Positions 61,112-64,000 of a DNA stretch of 64,000 bases are shown here, one piece after another; positions within the stretch are counted from its first letter, which is position 1; each line of letters opens with the position of its first letter. Under the pieces are notes generated by a model. The model saw only the letters and a program-made list of their open reading frames with translations. It had not been told where the DNA came from and ran no database searches. Both the position numbers and the translations under genes were made by a program. This DNA is from Kalmusia sp. IMI 367209 (taxonomy: Eukaryota; Ascomycota; Dothideomycetes; Pleosporales; Didymosphaeriaceae), in contig JAPEUQ010000007.1 in NCBI GenBank assembly GCA_027946365.1, positions 1,674,001-1,738,000 on the forward strand, given 5' to 3'.

Positions 61112-62342
61112 CTAGAATCGCATTGGGATGTCTTTAGAGACTGTAGCAGCCTAGCATGTTTTTTTTTGCAGGTGCACTTACCAGCTACACCACCAGCCAC
61201 AACAAGATTAGCAGTACTTCGCATTTCAATGTTCATAGATCTACTTACTTGCTACATCACCAGATATTAAAAAGATCAGCAGTAACTTCGAATACTGATA
61301 CTCACAGGTTCCTTAGCTTGCTGAATCTACAAACATAACAAGATAAGTAGGGGCTCTATATATAGAGGCTCTTAGGTCTACTTACAAGCTATACCACCAG
61401 ACACAACAAGATTAACAGGAGCTTCGTATACTACCATTTATAGGTGCTTCTTACCATCTAGAAGATTAGACACAACAAGATTAGCAGCTTCGTAACCTAT
61501 TATTTATGGATTTACTTACCTCCTATAATACCAAACATAACAAGATTAGTAAGAGCTTCGTATACCAATACTTATAGGTCTACCTACATTCTACACCACC
61601 AGATATAACAGGATCAGTAGTAGTTCCACATACTAATTATTTCTAGATCAACTTGCCATCTAGAACATCAGATATAATATGATTAATAGGAGCTTCGTAT
61701 ACTACTATTCAAAGATCGGCTCACCATCTATAGCACAAACCACGGTAAGATTAGTATGAGCTTCACATACTAATACTTATAGGTATTTACCTCCTAATTA
61801 CGAGGCACGACAAGATTAGCAGTGGTTTCGCATGCTAACGTTCGTAGGTCTATTTACAATCTACATCAGATTAATAGTAGCTTCGCATGCTAACGTTCAT
61901 AGATCGACTTACATCCTACACAAGATTAGTGGTAACTTCACATGCCAACGTTCACAGATTGACCTACCATCTAGAACACCGGACACAATAAGATTAGCAG
62001 TAGCTTCACATGCTAACGTTTATAGATCCTCTTACGTCCTACACCACCAGGCACAAGAATATTAGTAGCGGCTTCACATACTAATTTACAGCTCAGCTCA
62101 CTGTCTAGAAAACGAGAAAGAACAAGATCAGTAACAGCTTGAAATGCTAACATTCATGATTTACTTACATCCTACAAAAGATCAGTAGCAGCTTCGCATA
62201 CCAACGTTCACAGGTTGACTTACCATCTAGAACACCAGACACAATAGAATTAGTAACAGCTTCGTGTACTATCATTTATAGATCTACTGACCATCTACAG
62301 CACCAAACATAGCAATATTAGTAGGAGCTTCACATACTAATA
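61112..62342 (-). repeat. Tandem intron array with 3-nt micro-exons, part 1
   Basis: Read on the minus strand, introns lie at 61112-61181, 61185-61248, 61252-61305, 61327-61385, 61389-61454, 61458-61519, 61523-61587, 61591-61656, 61660-61724, 61728-61790, 61794-61857, 61861-61912, 61916-61967, 61971-62035, 62039-62101, 62105-62168, 62172-62223 and 62227-62291. Another intron has its acceptor at 62295. Donors are GTAAGT, GTGAGT, GTAGGT, GTAAAT and similar, with one GCAAGT. A TRCTAATCT-like branch site lies about 22-30 nt before each TAG in most units. Every gap is exactly 3 nt except exon 61306-61326 (21 nt). All but the first intron are related copies; the first is unrelated and may be the original intron. 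Confidence 0.85.
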
Positions 62343-63589
62343 AGTATATATATATATATATATTACTAAGCATTGAAAGATTGTACGTAGTTTTGAAAGA
62401 TAGTAAACTAAAAAAGATAGCAGTAGTTCCCTCCTACTTATTAATATAAAAGGCGTGTTAAAGGTGGTAATAATAAAGGTGTTACACTCCTACTAAGCTA
62501 ATTAAATTATTAAGTAAGGCTTAGCGTATGCTCTAATTAAAAAGTTATTTAACTTAAATAAAGAGAAAGGATACAGTATATATATCATCCGTTAAGGATA
62601 AACCTATTATAGTAGTAGCTATATTAAGTTATAGTCCTCCTTCGTTAATAAATTATTATAAATAGTAATCTCTCCACCTTATAATATTCTCCTTCTTCTC
62701 TACTAGGCTAGGTACGCTGTGTAAGTTGCGTGATCTTATATTAATGACTACTATTTATATATTATCTAGCTTCTACTTTATCTATGAAAAATATATATAT
62801 TAAAATTAACCTTACTATTTAACCATCTACTGCCAGTCCTACTGTCTTTTCTATAGACGATAACGTATATATTAGAGCCCTTATAGATTCTATATATATA
62901 TATATAGAGTCGGTTAGAGATAGCTATATTATATAAAAACTATAGAATTATCTATCTAGTCCGTAAAATGATCGAAAGATAGTATAAGGGAGGATAGTAA
63001 GAGACCCTATACTTAAATATAGAGTAGACGCTTAAGGTATATAAACTAGAGTAGATAGCGATAGTAAACCTAAAGAACGTAAATATAGTTACCCCTAATA
63101 GGTATATAGTGTTACTATAGGGATAGGAGCTTTAGGGTATTATACACTAGGTGAGTGCTAAAGGTGCCATTCTAGTAATAGAAAGTAATAACTAGAAGTT
63201 TATCTATAAATTATTAGGTGATAAGAGCGTTATCTAGATATATAAGATTCTCCTTAGTATAGTAAGATTAGACTAGGCGTACTACTTAAATAGCGACGGT
63301 GATAAGGCGGTGGATATCTAGATTACTATATATAGAATAAGTAAACTTTTTTTTTTTAGGCATAGAGCTTATAGTAGTTTTATATATTTTTGGGTTATAA
63401 AGGTACTTAAGTAAGTAAAGCTTAAGCTATTATAAAGTTAAATAGCTATATAGACTAGATTTAATCGCTGAGGTTAGAGCGACTATTAATAAAGTCTACG
63501 CCAACATTAAATATAAAAGGATTTAGAAGATTTTAAAAAGGTAATTAACACTGTTCCAAGGAACTAGTGCGGCGTATATATATATTTAC
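62343..63589. mobile_element. AT-rich, RIP-like insertion inside one intron unit
   Basis: A very AT/TpA-rich block of about 1.2 kb is flanked on both sides by TA dinucleotide runs (62344-62363 and 63574-63585). Array-type sequence stops at 62342 and resumes at about 63580, and the two parts together make one unit of normal length. The block therefore looks inserted into an existing copy. It has stops in every frame and resembles a transposon decayed by repeat-induced point mutation. No terminal repeats or protein family could be recognised. Confidence 0.5.
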
Positions 63590-64000
63590 CTCCTAATCAC
63601 GAGGTACAATGAAATTAGTAGTGGCTTTATATTTTAATATTTACAAATCTACTTACTTGCTATACCACCAGGTCTAATAAGAGTAGTAGTAGCATTAAGT
63701 ATTAATACTTATAAGTCTACTTACAATCTACTCCACCGGATATTAAAAGATTAGCTGCAGTTTCATATACTAATATTTGATTACTTACCATCTACACCAT
63801 TTGACACAATAAGGTTAGTAGCAATAGCACATACTAATACTTATAAGTCTGCTTACGTACTATACCACAAGACATAACAAGGTCAGTGACAGTTTTACGT
63901 ACTAATATTTATAGGTCTACTTACTGACTATACCACAAGACATAACAAGATTAGTAGCAGCTTCGTCTTCTTTATTAAGAGGTCTAATTACATCCTACAT
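63590..64000 (-). repeat. Tandem intron array with 3-nt micro-exons, part 2
   Basis: The array continues upstream with introns at 63593-63656, 63660-63724, 63728-63788, 63792-63856, 63860-63924 and 63928-63991, and a further one whose acceptor is at 63995 and which leaves the window. The micro-exons (minus strand, in gene order from the edge) are GAT, TCA, TAC, ATG, ATT, CAA and GAG. Donors and TAG acceptors are intact, although these copies are AT-richer than part 1, perhaps from spreading RIP. Confidence 0.82.

Noticed and set aside
61185..62291. Reading the array as introns on the plus strand, because CTAAC...TAG branch/acceptor-like motifs occur there
   Set aside because: Plus-strand donors are missing in all but one copy (GTAAGA near 61744). 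On the minus strand every unit has donor and acceptor, mostly with a branch-like site, in the sense of the adjoining HET gene.

Overview
The window is nuclear DNA of a filamentous ascomycete. The evidence is many short spliceosomal introns (about 45-70 nt, GTRNGT donors, CTRAY branch sites, YAG acceptors), fungal-only families (Zn2Cys6 factor, rhodopsin-like membrane protein, HET proteins, CorA-like proteins), a Yap1 orthologue with both redox Cys domains, and an AT-rich stretch that looks RIP-degraded. A dothideomycete is my best guess, partly because of the intron array at the right edge; this is an inference. About twenty protein genes were rebuilt by joining exons whose phases agree.

Left part (1-26.7 kb), ordinary chromosome: rhodopsin-domain membrane protein, JmjC oxygenase, PPR1/UaY-type regulator, MFS exporter, UBC-like (FTS/AKTIP-type) protein, VWA-like protein, four-TM protein and a sugar-porter MFS. 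A GC-rich block of about 3 kb (14.8-17.9 kb) has no gene I can support.

Middle part (27-41 kb), accessory in character: a broken membrane-protein gene, a HET-TM-NB-ARC-TPR NLR, a secreted GH16 enzyme, and a seven-exon gene for a 1594-residue protein ending in a CorA-like channel domain.

Next part (41.6-57.2 kb), conserved housekeeping genes: glyoxalase-like protein, Tudor splicing factor (SPF30-like), Yap1, alpha/beta hydrolase, SIRT5-type sirtuin, Icp55-like aminopeptidase and PAN2. The Tudor/Yap1 and sirtuin/Icp55 pairs are divergent and share upstream regions. Yap1 has about 720 nt upstream of its start with no ATG on the coding strand.

Right edge (59.1-64 kb): a minus-strand HET-domain gene. 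Upstream of its body lies the most striking object in the window: a tandem array of about 25 intron-like units (mostly 52-66 nt), each with a donor, a branch-like site and a TAG acceptor. They are separated by exactly 3 nt every time, apart from one 21-nt exon. Spliced, these one-codon micro-exons stay in frame with the HET coding sequence and contain no stop. A 1.2-kb AT-rich insertion splits one unit. The array runs off the window at 64000.
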